Shown: in pieces, positions 23,915-32,985 of the stretch
How positions within the stretch are numbered: the stretch's first letter is position 1
Layout of the letters: every line of letters starts with the position of its first letter
Source of the DNA: an uncultured Treponema sp.
GTDB taxonomy: Bacteria > Spirochaetota > Spirochaetia > Treponematales > Treponemataceae
Length of the DNA: 37,377 nucleotides
Reading direction: 5' to 3'
Assembly: GCA_944389965.1 (NCBI GenBank)
Contig: CALXOI010000009.1
Span: 1 to 37,377, forward strand
Position numbers and translations under genes: made by a program
Notes under the pieces: model-generated
Seen by the model: the letters and a program-made list of their open reading frames with translations, nothing else
Database searches by the model: none
What the model was told of the DNA's origin: nothing

Positions 23915-24952
23915 TTGAAAACAATTTTAATTGTTGATGATATGAAATTGAACCGGACGATTCTGTCCCGAGTATTCTGTGATACGTACAAAATACTCGA
24001 AGCAGAAAACGGTCAGCAGGCATTGGAATTGATCCAGCACCATCCGACAATTTCCGCAATCTTTCTTGATTTGATTATGCCGGTCATGGACGGATTATCT
24101 GTATTGAGAGAATTAAACCAATCAGGAATAATCCATTCTTTCCCTGTTTTTATTATTACTGCTTCTGATAACGAAAAAATCCTGATGGAAGCATATAATC
24201 TGGGGGCAGTAGACATTATTTCAAAACCTTTTATGATTCCGTTTTTGAAATACCGGGTAAACAACACCGTAGAACTGTATCAATACCAGAATGATTTACA
24301 ATCCATCATCAACGAACAGGTTCAGAAAATCAAACATATAAACCAGCAGATGGTTGAAACACTTGCCGCTATCATCGAATTCCGCAATGGAGAAACGGGG
24401 GATCACGTAAAGCGAATCTACGGGCTGACGTCTGTCATCATGAAAAAAGTGGTCCAGATGTTTCCGGAATATTATCTGCCTGATGTAGAAATTGAGAAAA
24501 TCGCCCAGGCATCGATTCTTCACGATGTGGGTAAAATTGTTGTACCGGATTACATTCTGAACAAACCCGAAAAACTCACTCCTGAAGAATATGAAATTAT
24601 GAAGCTGCATACTGTCAAAGGGTGCGAACTTTTGAGCCAGATACCGGATGTTATTGACAAAGATTTATACGACTACAGCTATGATATTTGCCGCCACCAC
24701 CACGAACGGTATGACGGTAAAGGATATCCTGACGGACTGGCGGGAAATGACATTACGATATGGTCCCAGGCTGTTGCCGTTGCGGATGTTTATGACGCTT
24801 TGACAGCGGAACGGGTGTACAAGGCGGCGATTCCCCATGAAACAGCAGTGAAAATGATTTTTGACGGTGAATGCGGTGCATTCAATCCCAAAATTCTTCA
24901 AGCTTTTGGGGAAACAATACTGTACGGAGGTACTTATGAGTACAAAAAATAA
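23915..24952 (+). CDS. Response regulator with active-type HD-GYP c-di-GMP phosphodiesterase domain
   Basis: This 345-residue protein has a REC domain (about 1-120; phosphoacceptor D52 in LDLIMPVMDG, lysine in SKPF), a coiled-coil linker, and an HD-GYP domain. That domain carries GDHVKRI, HDVGKI (203-208), H232, HHHERYDGKGYP (261-272) and ADVYDAL (290-296). These are the metal ligands and GYP signature of RpfG-type enzymes that hydrolyse cyclic di-GMP. Translation appears to start at TTG (23915) with AAGG about 10 bases upstream. It overlaps the next gene by 17 bp and follows the HPt gene. Confidence 0.92.
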   Translation: MKTILIVDDMKLNRTILSRVFCDTYKILEAENGQQALELIQHHPTISAIFLDLIMPVMDGLSVLRELNQSGIIHSFPVFIITASDNEKILMEAYNLGAVDIISKPFMIPFLKYRVNNTVELYQYQNDLQSIINEQVQKIKHINQQMVETLAAIIEFRNGETGDHVKRIYGLTSVIMKKVVQMFPEYYLPDVEIEKIAQASILHDVGKIVVPDYILNKPEKLTPEEYEIMKLHTVKGCELLSQIPDVIDKDLYDYSYDICRHHHERYDGKGYPDGLAGNDITIWSQAVAVADVYDALTAERVYKAAIPHETAVKMIFDGECGAFNPKILQAFGETILYGGTYEYKK

Positions 24953-26021
24953 ATGTCTTTTAATTGTTGATGATTCCGACATTGACCGTAATATATTGAA
25001 AAATATCCTTGCAAATGATTTCACCATAATTGAAGCTGAAAACGGGTTCCGGGCTCTTGAAATCCTGAAAGAATCTGCTTCTGAAATTGACGGAATGCTT
25101 CTTGATATTTCCATGCCCATTTTAGATGGATTCAATGTACTCAGACTACTGAACAAAGAGGGTATCAGAGATTTTCCCATCGTTATGATTTCAGCTGAAG
25201 CATTGAAAGAAAATATACAGCAGGCGGCACTGTTCGGTGTACATACATTCATCAAAAAACCCTTTGACAGCGCCATAATCCTCAACCGTATCAGATCCCT
25301 ATTTGAATCAGGTACCGTGCCAGTGGGAAATGAAACAATAAAGGCGGATTTTACACCAGAGACACTGGAATCAACAAATGCGCTTATTTCAAAGTTGCAG
25401 CGATTGTACCGGAGCTATCTGATTCAAAATAATATGTCCGATGCAAATTACCTCCATGTAGTGGAAATCATGAAAATTCTGCTAGAAGAATATGCAGCTG
25501 AAACAAAAAACATCGAACTCTCCCCAACTCATATCAGAATAATTGCAAAAGCAGCATATTTTTACAACATTGGCAAAATGATTGTCCCGTTGGAAGATAT
25601 GACACAGCTGCAAACAGAAGTCAGACAGCGCCCGGTTATAAATTCCCATACAACGGCTGGAGCGGAACTGATTAAACTGAACAACGATCCTAATACGGCC
25701 TATTTCACCAGTATCTGTGCGGATATGTGCCAGCACCATCACGAACGGTACGATGGAACTGGCATCCCCCATGGATTAAAAGGAACCGCAAATTCTATAT
25801 ATACCCAGATGTGTTCCCTCGTATCAGTTTTTGTAAAATCTTTTTTTGAAAAAGACGAACAAAACGAACGTCAATTTAATCTGGTTGCAAACAAATTAGC
25901 CGTAGAAAACGGTGCAGTACATCCCGATTTAATTCAAATGTTGAAAAACTGCCGGGGAGCAATCATCGATTTTTATAGAGAACAGTCAGACGCTTCTTTC
26001 CGGGCAAAAAATCTTTTTTAA
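24936..26021 (+). CDS. Response regulator with degenerate HD-GYP domain
   Basis: This 361-residue protein has a REC domain with phosphoacceptor D57 (LLDISMPILDG) and KKPF lysine, followed by an HD-GYP relative. The HD pair is replaced by YN (YNIGKM, 210-215), GYP reads GIP (276-278), and the last metal aspartate block is QMCSLVSVF. HHHERYDG is kept. It is unlikely to hydrolyse cyclic di-GMP but could bind it or regulate the intact neighbour. The start at 24936 has a strong ACGGAGG and overlaps the preceding gene by 17 bp. Its frame continues open beyond the TAA. Confidence 0.88.
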   Translation: MSTKNKCLLIVDDSDIDRNILKNILANDFTIIEAENGFRALEILKESASEIDGMLLDISMPILDGFNVLRLLNKEGIRDFPIVMISAEALKENIQQAALFGVHTFIKKPFDSAIILNRIRSLFESGTVPVGNETIKADFTPETLESTNALISKLQRLYRSYLIQNNMSDANYLHVVEIMKILLEEYAAETKNIELSPTHIRIIAKAAYFYNIGKMIVPLEDMTQLQTEVRQRPVINSHTTAGAELIKLNNDPNTAYFTSICADMCQHHHERYDGTGIPHGLKGTANSIYTQMCSLVSVFVKSFFEKDEQNERQFNLVANKLAVENGAVHPDLIQMLKNCRGAIIDFYREQSDASFRAKNLF

Positions 26022-26156
26022 ACCGGCAACGGGTCACACCTGTTCCGAAAGGTGCAGGCGGCTTTTAGCAGCCGGCTGCAGGTAAAACAGACGGATACAG
26101 GCAATAAACTGGTACAGTATCCCATCCCCATTGACCGGCTCAACTTGTTAAAATAA
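26022..26156 (+). other. 44-codon in-frame open tail after the degenerate HD-GYP gene
   Basis: Directly after the TAA at 26019-26021 the same frame stays open for 44 codons, giving a protein-like sequence (LFRKVQAAFSSRLQVKQTD, then NKLVQYPIPIDRLNLLK). It ends with TAA at 26154-26156, immediately before the terminator stem. It could be the original C-terminus cut off by a new stop, a read-through extension, a tiny gene starting at GTG 26052, or chance. Ending exactly at the terminator favours a genuine former or present coding end. Confidence 0.35.
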
Positions 26157-26192
26157 GCGGGCGGCAATCAATAAACTGCCGCCCGCTTTTTA
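26157..26192. terminator. Strong Rho-independent terminator, convergent genes
   Basis: A perfect 10-bp GC-rich stem (GCGGGCGGCA with TGCCGCCCGC) and 10-base loop are followed by TTTTT on the plus strand. On the minus strand the stem is followed by TTATTTT, so it can also stop ppdK transcription, whose stop codon lies 26 bases away. Confidence 0.88.
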
Positions 26193-26217
26193 TGCACCGG
26201 TATCTCCGGTAATAACA

Positions 26218-28881
26218 CTATTTTTTATTTTTCAGAACAGCCTGCGCCGCTGCAAGACGGGCAGCCGGTACCCGGTACGGGGAACAGGAAACATAATTCA
26301 GACCTGCACGATAACAGAAATCAATAGTGTCGGGATCTCCGCCGTGTTCACCACAAATACCCAGTTTGATATCGGGTTTAACACTGCGGGCACGCTGTCG
26401 GGCAAGGTTGACCAACTCGCCGACACCTTCCTCGTCAATAGTTTTGAAAGGATCTGTCTCAAAAATTCCCTGATCCAGGTATGACGGCAGGAATTTTACC
26501 GCATCATCCCGGCTGAATGCAAAAGTCATCTGCGTCAAATCGTTCGTACCGAAGCTGAAAAAGTCAGCAAATTCGGCAAGCCGACCTGCCGCCAATGCAG
26601 CCCGTGGTACTTCAATCATGGAACCAATTTTAATGTGGGCAGCTGCCTCTGCGTTGCTTTCAAAAACCCGGTTTATCACCGCTTCTGCCCGTTTACGGAG
26701 AACGGCAAGTTCTTTTACATCGCACACAATCGGTATCATAATTTCAGGCTGTACTGGAATATTCCGTGACAGGCAGTCTGCTGCAGCACGGACGATGGCT
26801 TCCACCTGAATGTCGTAAATTTCAGGATAAGTTATTCCCAAACGGCATCCACGGTGTCCCAGCATAGGATTCATTTCGTGCAATCGGTCGAGCTTTACTG
26901 CCAACTGGTCAGGACTAATACCCATTAACGATGCCAGTTCATCTTTTTCTGCTCTGGTATGTGGAACGAATTCATGCAGGGGCGGATCAAGCAGCCGGAT
27001 GGTAACAGGGCGGCCGTTCATGGCTTCAAGAATACCGGTAAAATCTTTTTGCTGCAGGGGCAGTATCCGCTCCAATGCGGTCCGGCGCTGTTCCGCGGTA
27101 TCCGATACAATCATCGCCCGGAAATGGACCAGCTTTTCCCGGTCAAAGAACATATGTTCTGTACGGCACAACCCGATGCCCTTTGCCCCGAAATTAAATG
27201 CCTGAACCGCATCCTGCGGCTGATCCGCGTTAGCCCTGACCGTAAAGCCCTTCAGGCCATCCCGTACCGAATCATTACATACTTCATCACACCAACCTAA
27301 GAACGTATTCAGTTCCGGTGAAATTTCAGCTGATATCAGGGGCAGTTCACCCCCATATACACAACCGGTGGAACCGTCAATTGTAATACAATCCCCTTCA
27401 TTGAAGGTTTTACCGCCGATAGTGACGGTTTTTCCATTGACAACAACTTCCTGAGCCCCGCAGACACACGGAGTTCCCATGCCCCGGGCAACAACCGCCG
27501 CATGACTGGTCATACCACCAGTGGCTGTGAGGATACCTTCGGATACAGCCATACCGGTAATATCTTCGGGGCTGGTTTCTTTACGGACCAAAATAACTTT
27601 ATTTCCGTTATTAACCCACTGTTCTGCATCAGCAGCGGTATAAACAATCTGACCGCAGGCAGCGCCGGGAGACGCATTCAGTCCTTTGGTAAGAGCCTGT
27701 ACTTTTTTCAATGCATCCGGAGCAATCATTGGATGGAGTAACTGGTCAATATGGGCGGCTGTTACCCGCCGGACAGCATCTTCTTTTGTAATGAGCCCTT
27801 CGCCCACCATATCAACGGCACATTTTACCGCTGCTTGCCCGGTACGTTTCCCGCTGCGGGTCTGCAGGATAAACAATGTGCCCTGCTGCACCGTAAACTC
27901 CATATCCTGCATATCCCGGTAATGGTGTTCAAGCCGGTCCCGGATTGCAGTCAGTTGTGCATATACGTCAGGATTTTCTTGTTCCAGTTTTGATATTTTT
28001 TCCGGAGTCCGGATACCGGCTACGACATCCTCCCCCTGGGCATTCATCAGATATTCACCGTAGAATTTATTTTCACCGGTGGAAGGATCCCTGCTGAAAC
28101 ATACGCCGGTACCTGAATCCATACCGAAATTACCGAATACCATGGACTGAACGTTGACCGCAGTACCTGCCAATCCTTTTATATCGTTCATTGCCCGGTA
28201 TTTGATTGCCCGCTCATTCATCCATGAGCCGAATACCGCATCAATTGCCCCCCACAACTGTTCCACCGGCTCCTGGGGAAAGTCCTTACCGATAGCATCC
28301 CGGTAAATTACTTTATATGTCTGAACCAGCTCCTCTAAATCAGCAGCTGTTAAATCCGTATCCATGGTAACACCGCGTTTTGATTTTAACGCTGAAATTG
28401 CATCTTCAAAGCGGTCCGCAGGAACTCCCATAGCTACATCGCCGAACATTTGGATAAAGCGGCGGTACGCATCCCAAGCAAACCTCGGGTTACCAGTTAC
28501 CGAGGCGAGTCCTTCCACCGCTTTATCATTCATCCCAAGATTCAGAATTGTATCCATCATTCCCGGCATTGAAATTTCCGCCCCGGACCGTACCGATACC
28601 AACAGCGGATCTTTCGCATCACCAAGTTTTTTTCCCATCAGTTTTTCCAGTGACTCTAGATTTTCTGCCACCATTTTTTTCAAACCGTCTGGATATGACC
28701 GGTTATTTTCATAGAACAGACGGCAGACTTCCGTGGAAATGGTAAAGCCAGGTGGTACCGGAATACCAAGATTGGTCATTTCCGCAAGATTCGCGCCTTT
28801 TCCTCCCAGCTGGCGTTTCATGGAAGCATCCCCGTCAGCCTTCCCTGCACCGAAAAAATACACTAATTTTTCGTTTTGCAT
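26218..28881 (-). CDS. ppdK: Pyruvate, phosphate dikinase
   Basis: This 887-residue cytoplasmic enzyme interconverts pyruvate, ATP and phosphate with PEP, AMP and pyrophosphate. It has an N-terminal ATP-grasp domain (GGKGANLAEMTNLGIPVPPGF), the phosphohistidine domain with GGMTSHAAVVARGMGTPC (H460) and the C-terminal TIM barrel with GICGEHGGDP (C843). Length is typical. The start at 28881 follows GAGGAG. Treponemes use pyrophosphate-linked glycolysis, in which this enzyme fits. It is a single-gene transcript between a consensus promoter and the shared terminator. Confidence 0.97.
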   Translation of the reverse strand: MQNEKLVYFFGAGKADGDASMKRQLGGKGANLAEMTNLGIPVPPGFTISTEVCRLFYENNRSYPDGLKKMVAENLESLEKLMGKKLGDAKDPLLVSVRSGAEISMPGMMDTILNLGMNDKAVEGLASVTGNPRFAWDAYRRFIQMFGDVAMGVPADRFEDAISALKSKRGVTMDTDLTAADLEELVQTYKVIYRDAIGKDFPQEPVEQLWGAIDAVFGSWMNERAIKYRAMNDIKGLAGTAVNVQSMVFGNFGMDSGTGVCFSRDPSTGENKFYGEYLMNAQGEDVVAGIRTPEKISKLEQENPDVYAQLTAIRDRLEHHYRDMQDMEFTVQQGTLFILQTRSGKRTGQAAVKCAVDMVGEGLITKEDAVRRVTAAHIDQLLHPMIAPDALKKVQALTKGLNASPGAACGQIVYTAADAEQWVNNGNKVILVRKETSPEDITGMAVSEGILTATGGMTSHAAVVARGMGTPCVCGAQEVVVNGKTVTIGGKTFNEGDCITIDGSTGCVYGGELPLISAEISPELNTFLGWCDEVCNDSVRDGLKGFTVRANADQPQDAVQAFNFGAKGIGLCRTEHMFFDREKLVHFRAMIVSDTAEQRRTALERILPLQQKDFTGILEAMNGRPVTIRLLDPPLHEFVPHTRAEKDELASLMGISPDQLAVKLDRLHEMNPMLGHRGCRLGITYPEIYDIQVEAIVRAAADCLSRNIPVQPEIMIPIVCDVKELAVLRKRAEAVINRVFESNAEAAAHIKIGSMIEVPRAALAAGRLAEFADFFSFGTNDLTQMTFAFSRDDAVKFLPSYLDQGIFETDPFKTIDEEGVGELVNLARQRARSVKPDIKLGICGEHGGDPDTIDFCYRAGLNYVSCSPYRVPAARLAAAQAVLKNKK

Positions 28882-28917
28882 GCAATAAAACTCCTCATAA
28901 TCTCTTGTATATCAAAT

Positions 28918-28946
28918 ATTTTACCTTGAAGAATTCCAGATGTCAA
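28918..28946 (-). promoter_or_regulatory. Sigma70 promoter of ppdK
   Basis: TTGACA (28941-28946) and TAAAAT (28918-28923) are 17 bases apart on the minus strand, near-consensus. The -35 box lies inside the spacer of the divergent plus-strand promoter, so the two may compete. Confidence 0.8.
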
Positions 28947-28955
28947 TGTTATAAT
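28926..28955 (+). promoter_or_regulatory. Promoter of the CapA-like gene, nearly leaderless
   Basis: TTGAAG (28926-28931) is followed after 18 bases by TATAAT (28950-28955). The ATG at 28964 begins 9 bases after the -10 box, so the 5' leader would be 0-2 bases. No Shine-Dalgarno sequence is present. Confidence 0.6.
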
Positions 28956-28963
28956 TTATTAAT

Positions 28964-30412
28964 ATGAAGATGATAGTCCACCGGTGTTTTTTCATTATTC
29001 CTGTTCTCCTTTTGACTGCCTGCGCAGGAAATCCGGTACCAGAAGTCCTGCCGGAACCACCTCCGGTGACATCACAGAAACCGGAAATTGCTGTAATCCC
29101 GGAAACCCTGACGCTCACCTTTGCCGGAGATATCATGGCCCATACATCAAATTTCAAAATGAGCGACTATTCTTTAATATATGAAGACATAGAACCAATC
29201 ATTAAAAATGACGACCTGTCATTTTGCAATCTGGAAACACCCGTTCATCCCGGACGCCCCTATGAAAACTACCCCACGTTTAATGTGCAGCCGCCTTATG
29301 CGGAAGCTGCCGTTAATGCGGGATTCGACGTATTTTCCCTGGCAAACAACCATACAAACGACCAGGGGCTGGAAGGGATACAGGAAACGGCAGCCTATTT
29401 TGCTACCCTGCAACCGCAGGATGTGTATGCGGCAGGGATAAAAGATGAGGGTTCTGAAGAACTGAGCTTTCAGCTGATACAGAAAAACGGATGGAAAATT
29501 CTGTTTGTAGCGGTAACGGAAATACTCAACAGCCCGTTGTACACAGACCGGTTTGACTATGTTGTCCCCACCCGGCAGGCACGGCAGGAATTCGGGCAAC
29601 AGCTGTCCGCACTGCGGAAACAAAATCCCTGTGATGTATTTGTAGTTTCAATTCACACCTGTGAAGATGAATATGTCCATGAAATCACAGATGTCCGCAG
29701 GGAATACTACGAATTATTGCTGGACAGCGGCGTGGATATAATATGGGCAAATCATCCGCATTTGGCAAAAGAATGGGAAATCGTCACCAGAAGCAGTCAA
29801 ACCGCAGAAAAAACAGTGCCCCGATTTGAAACAGAGCAAACTGCAGCCGCTGACAGAACCGGGACTGAGTCAGATTCATCTGCAGGAATGCACCAACCCG
29901 CAGCCGTACCGGAAACTATCCCTGCGGAAGATTCAGCGGGAGGGCTGCAAACTGCAACACCGGGCAAAAACAGAACGGATGCCGCAGAAACCGGAAAAAC
30001 CGCAGATACCGTACCTGTTTCTGAACAGCCGGCACCCACAGCATTGATTATGTATGCTTTGGGCAACACAATTTCAGGGCAGCGGTACGCCCCGAGTTTC
30101 CACGCACCGGAAACGAACCGGGACTACACCGGAGACGGATACCTGATCCAAGTCCGGCTGGAAAAACCTGCCGGCACCCTTCCGCCGCAGATGCAGCAGG
30201 ACGGGGCATACACTCCCGGCTACCGGATTACCCGGGTAACTCCGTATCTTATTACAACATATATTGATGACCGGGACAATTATATTATCAAGCTGCTGGA
30301 CGACAGTTTTATCCGAGAACTCCAGAAATCCGGCAACACACAATGGGCAAATTACCTTTCAGCCCGAAAAACCCTTATGGAAAATATTAAAGGAATTTAC
30401 ACAGTAAAATGA
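28964..30412 (+). CDS. CapA-family (PGA_cap) lipoprotein
   Basis: This 482-residue predicted lipoprotein has lipobox LLTAC with the acylated Cys at 20. It has a CapA/PgsA-type metallophosphatase-like domain: LTFAGDIMAH, SFCNLETPV, SLANNHTND and WANHPH. Members act at the cell surface in polyglutamate or capsule metabolism, but many have unknown roles. An 80-residue Thr/Ala/Pro/Glu-rich low-complexity insertion (about 278-357) interrupts the domain before the final LIMYALGN block. The start lies next to a promoter without a ribosome-binding site. The stop overlaps the helicase start as ATGA. Confidence 0.85.
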   Translation: MKMIVHRCFFIIPVLLLTACAGNPVPEVLPEPPPVTSQKPEIAVIPETLTLTFAGDIMAHTSNFKMSDYSLIYEDIEPIIKNDDLSFCNLETPVHPGRPYENYPTFNVQPPYAEAAVNAGFDVFSLANNHTNDQGLEGIQETAAYFATLQPQDVYAAGIKDEGSEELSFQLIQKNGWKILFVAVTEILNSPLYTDRFDYVVPTRQARQEFGQQLSALRKQNPCDVFVVSIHTCEDEYVHEITDVRREYYELLLDSGVDIIWANHPHLAKEWEIVTRSSQTAEKTVPRFETEQTAAADRTGTESDSSAGMHQPAAVPETIPAEDSAGGLQTATPGKNRTDAAETGKTADTVPVSEQPAPTALIMYALGNTISGQRYAPSFHAPETNRDYTGDGYLIQVRLEKPAGTLPPQMQQDGAYTPGYRITRVTPYLITTYIDDRDNYIIKLLDDSFIRELQKSGNTQWANYLSARKTLMENIKGIYTVK

Positions 30413-32958
30413 ATAATTACGAATCCCTGCCGGTTTACCAGCAAAAACAACGTATTCTTGACACGCTTCAGGCAAATCAAGTGGTTATCGTCCAAAGTCC
30501 CACAGGGTCCGGCAAAACGACACAACTCCCGGTTATCCTTCACGAAGCAGGTTACTCAGATAACGGGATCATTGCTGTAACCCAGCCCCGCAGAATTGCG
30601 GCCCTCAGCGTCAGCGAATTTATCGCAAAACAGCTGAACACAACTTTTCCCGGTGTCGTGGGTTACAAAATGCGGTTTGAAGACAAAACTGATTTTTCCA
30701 CAAAAATAAAAATCATGACCGATGGTATTCTGCTGCAGGAAATGAAACTTGATCCGTGGCTGTCAAAATACGCGGTGGTTATGGTTGATGAAGCCCATGA
30801 GCGGAGCCTGAACATAGATTTTGTTCTGGGACTGCTGAAACGGGTTCTTACCGCCCGCAGTGACTTTAAAGTGATTGTATCCTCCGCCACGATGAACACA
30901 GAAGTATTTTCTAATTATTTTGACGGCTGCCCCATTGTTACCATTGACACTATCACCTATCCGGTTACTGTAGTATATGATCCACCAGAACTACCGGCAA
31001 GCACCGCATCCCCTACAGCTGCTGAAAACCTGCTGGCAAAAATTGAATTCACCATTGACCGTATACTGGATAACCGGGACCCGGGCGACATACTCTGTTT
31101 TCTTCCCGGTGAAAAAATCATCAAAGACTGTATGCAGCGGCTCGCGTCGTCACCGTTCGGTCGGAAGCTCCAGCTGGTTCCCCTGTATGGCAGACTGGCA
31201 AAAGAGGAACAGGAACGGGTTTTTGATCCGGCACCTTTCGGCAGAAAAAAAACCGTACTGGCAACAAATATTGCAGAAACAAGTATCACAATTCCTGGTA
31301 TAACAGCAGTCATTGATTCCGGTCTGGCAAAACTGAATTATTACAATCCCCGTACATACACATCCAGCCTGATAGAAACGCCGGTCTCAAAAGCATCCTG
31401 CAACCAACGGAAAGGACGGGCAGGCAGAACCCGCAGCGGAACCTGCTACCGCCTGTACAGCCACAAAGATTTTGAAAACCGGCAACTATATACCACAGAA
31501 GAAATTTACCGCACCGATCTGTCGGAAGTAGTACTCCGAATGGCAGAACTGGGCATCACCGACTTTGAACAGTTCAATTTTATTTCGCCGCCGGGACATG
31601 AAGGGATGACGGGAGCTGTCGAAACGTTACGGATGCTGAACGCACTGGAACCGGACAACACGCTGTCACCCACCGGTAAACTTATGGCACAGTTTCCCTT
31701 GTTACCCCGCATCAGCCGTATTATTGTAGAAGCACTCCTCCGGTATCCTGATGTTCTGGAAGAATCCCTCATTGCAGCAGCTTTTTTATCCGCCCAGTCG
31801 CCGTTTGTACTTCCGCCCGGGGAGGAAACCGATGCCCGTAAAGCCCACCATTCATTCCGGGATGTACAAGGTGATTTTCTGTCCTATGTCAAACTGTTCC
31901 GTACATATACTGCTATGAAAAATCCGAGCCGGTTCTGCAAGAACAATTACCTTGACGAACGGGTGATGGCTGAAATATTAAATATAAAAATCCAGCTGGA
32001 ACAGATAACGACCGATATGGGAATTCCCCTGACCGGCGGCGGCGCAGCGGATGATTATCTGTGCTGCATTGCGGCAGGGATGATTCAGTTTGTCTGTATC
32101 CGGGAAGGCAGGGAAAATTACCGCAGCCTGACAGCCGACCATATACAGATACATCCCGGTTCCAGTATGTTCCGGGTGAATCCCCAGTATATCATCGCAG
32201 GGGAAATTGTGCGTACATCCCGGATGTTTGCCATGTCCGTTTCCCCGCTTACCCGGAATGTTCTGGCAAAAATCAATCCCGATTTGGAAAACCGTCTGGA
32301 AGCTGTTTTATCCGGCAAAAAACAAAAGGATATTCCGCCGGCAAAAAAAGACCGGAATAAAATTGCTGCGGAAAAAAACGGAAAAACAGGCAAAGACACC
32401 GGCAGCATTAAAATCGGCGGAATCACCTTTGAAATCCAAAAACAGAAGGGTAAAAAAACCGTGCTGTTTCCTTGGGGTCAGCTTCAGACTGCCTTGCAGC
32501 AGGAACATGAGGAAAGCAAACTGAACCAGTACGGAGGATTAAAAGCAGCTGTACAGATAAAAGATAAAATACTGCTGAACGGCGAAAAAGCTGAACTGAT
32601 TTTCCGCCTTGCACGACAGCTGAACCTAACACCAATATCCGAAAAAAGCTGGAACCGGAAACTTAACTTGAATATTTCCGACCCGGAACAGCTGGAAAAA
32701 CTGTACGGCAGCCTTCAGCTCATCTTACGGGTTGCAGAAGCAAAAGCAAAAAGCAAGGAACTGGGTTTTATCTGCCTGTATACCGATGGCCGAGACTCCT
32801 ACTGGTACAAAGTATCCCGGGGGTTTTCCACTGCTTTGAACGAAAGTATTTCCAGTCTGGAAACCCTGATTGATGAAACATCCGGACTCCTGAGCGACAG
32901 TCAGAAAACGATATTAAACACAGTATACCGGAAATTGAATGACATTTACAGTGACTGA
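30409..32958 (+). CDS. hrpA: DEAH-box RNA helicase, HrpA-like
   Basis: This is an 849-residue ATP-dependent helicase of the DEAH/RHA group. Motifs are Walker A PTGSGKTT (31-38), TQPRRIAA, DEAHERS (127-133), SSATMNTEVF, LATNIAETSITIPGI and QRKGRAGRTRSGTCYRLYS, followed by HA2 and OB-like regions. The C-terminal 200 residues include a Lys-rich linker and a poorly recognisable module. It is shorter than E. coli HrpA (about 1300) and close to HrpB in length, but the core looks HrpA-like. It overlaps the CapA-like gene by 4 bp, implying coupled translation. It probably remodels mRNA or ribosomal RNA. Confidence 0.92.
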   Translation: MNNYESLPVYQQKQRILDTLQANQVVIVQSPTGSGKTTQLPVILHEAGYSDNGIIAVTQPRRIAALSVSEFIAKQLNTTFPGVVGYKMRFEDKTDFSTKIKIMTDGILLQEMKLDPWLSKYAVVMVDEAHERSLNIDFVLGLLKRVLTARSDFKVIVSSATMNTEVFSNYFDGCPIVTIDTITYPVTVVYDPPELPASTASPTAAENLLAKIEFTIDRILDNRDPGDILCFLPGEKIIKDCMQRLASSPFGRKLQLVPLYGRLAKEEQERVFDPAPFGRKKTVLATNIAETSITIPGITAVIDSGLAKLNYYNPRTYTSSLIETPVSKASCNQRKGRAGRTRSGTCYRLYSHKDFENRQLYTTEEIYRTDLSEVVLRMAELGITDFEQFNFISPPGHEGMTGAVETLRMLNALEPDNTLSPTGKLMAQFPLLPRISRIIVEALLRYPDVLEESLIAAAFLSAQSPFVLPPGEETDARKAHHSFRDVQGDFLSYVKLFRTYTAMKNPSRFCKNNYLDERVMAEILNIKIQLEQITTDMGIPLTGGGAADDYLCCIAAGMIQFVCIREGRENYRSLTADHIQIHPGSSMFRVNPQYIIAGEIVRTSRMFAMSVSPLTRNVLAKINPDLENRLEAVLSGKKQKDIPPAKKDRNKIAAEKNGKTGKDTGSIKIGGITFEIQKQKGKKTVLFPWGQLQTALQQEHEESKLNQYGGLKAAVQIKDKILLNGEKAELIFRLARQLNLTPISEKSWNRKLNLNISDPEQLEKLYGSLQLILRVAEAKAKSKELGFICLYTDGRDSYWYKVSRGFSTALNESISSLETLIDETSGLLSDSQKTILNTVYRKLNDIYSD

Positions 32959-32985
32959 ATCGGATTATACACGCGGCTGTGCCGG

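Noticed and set aside
26022-26156. Similarity of the in-frame tail to ParB C-terminal domains
   Set aside because: The resemblance is a loose pattern over about 35 residues and could not be tested.
26194-26212. Small hairpin ACCGG-N5-CCGGT as a separate ppdK terminator
   Set aside because: The stem is only 5 bp with no T-tract; the adjacent 10-bp stem is the better candidate.
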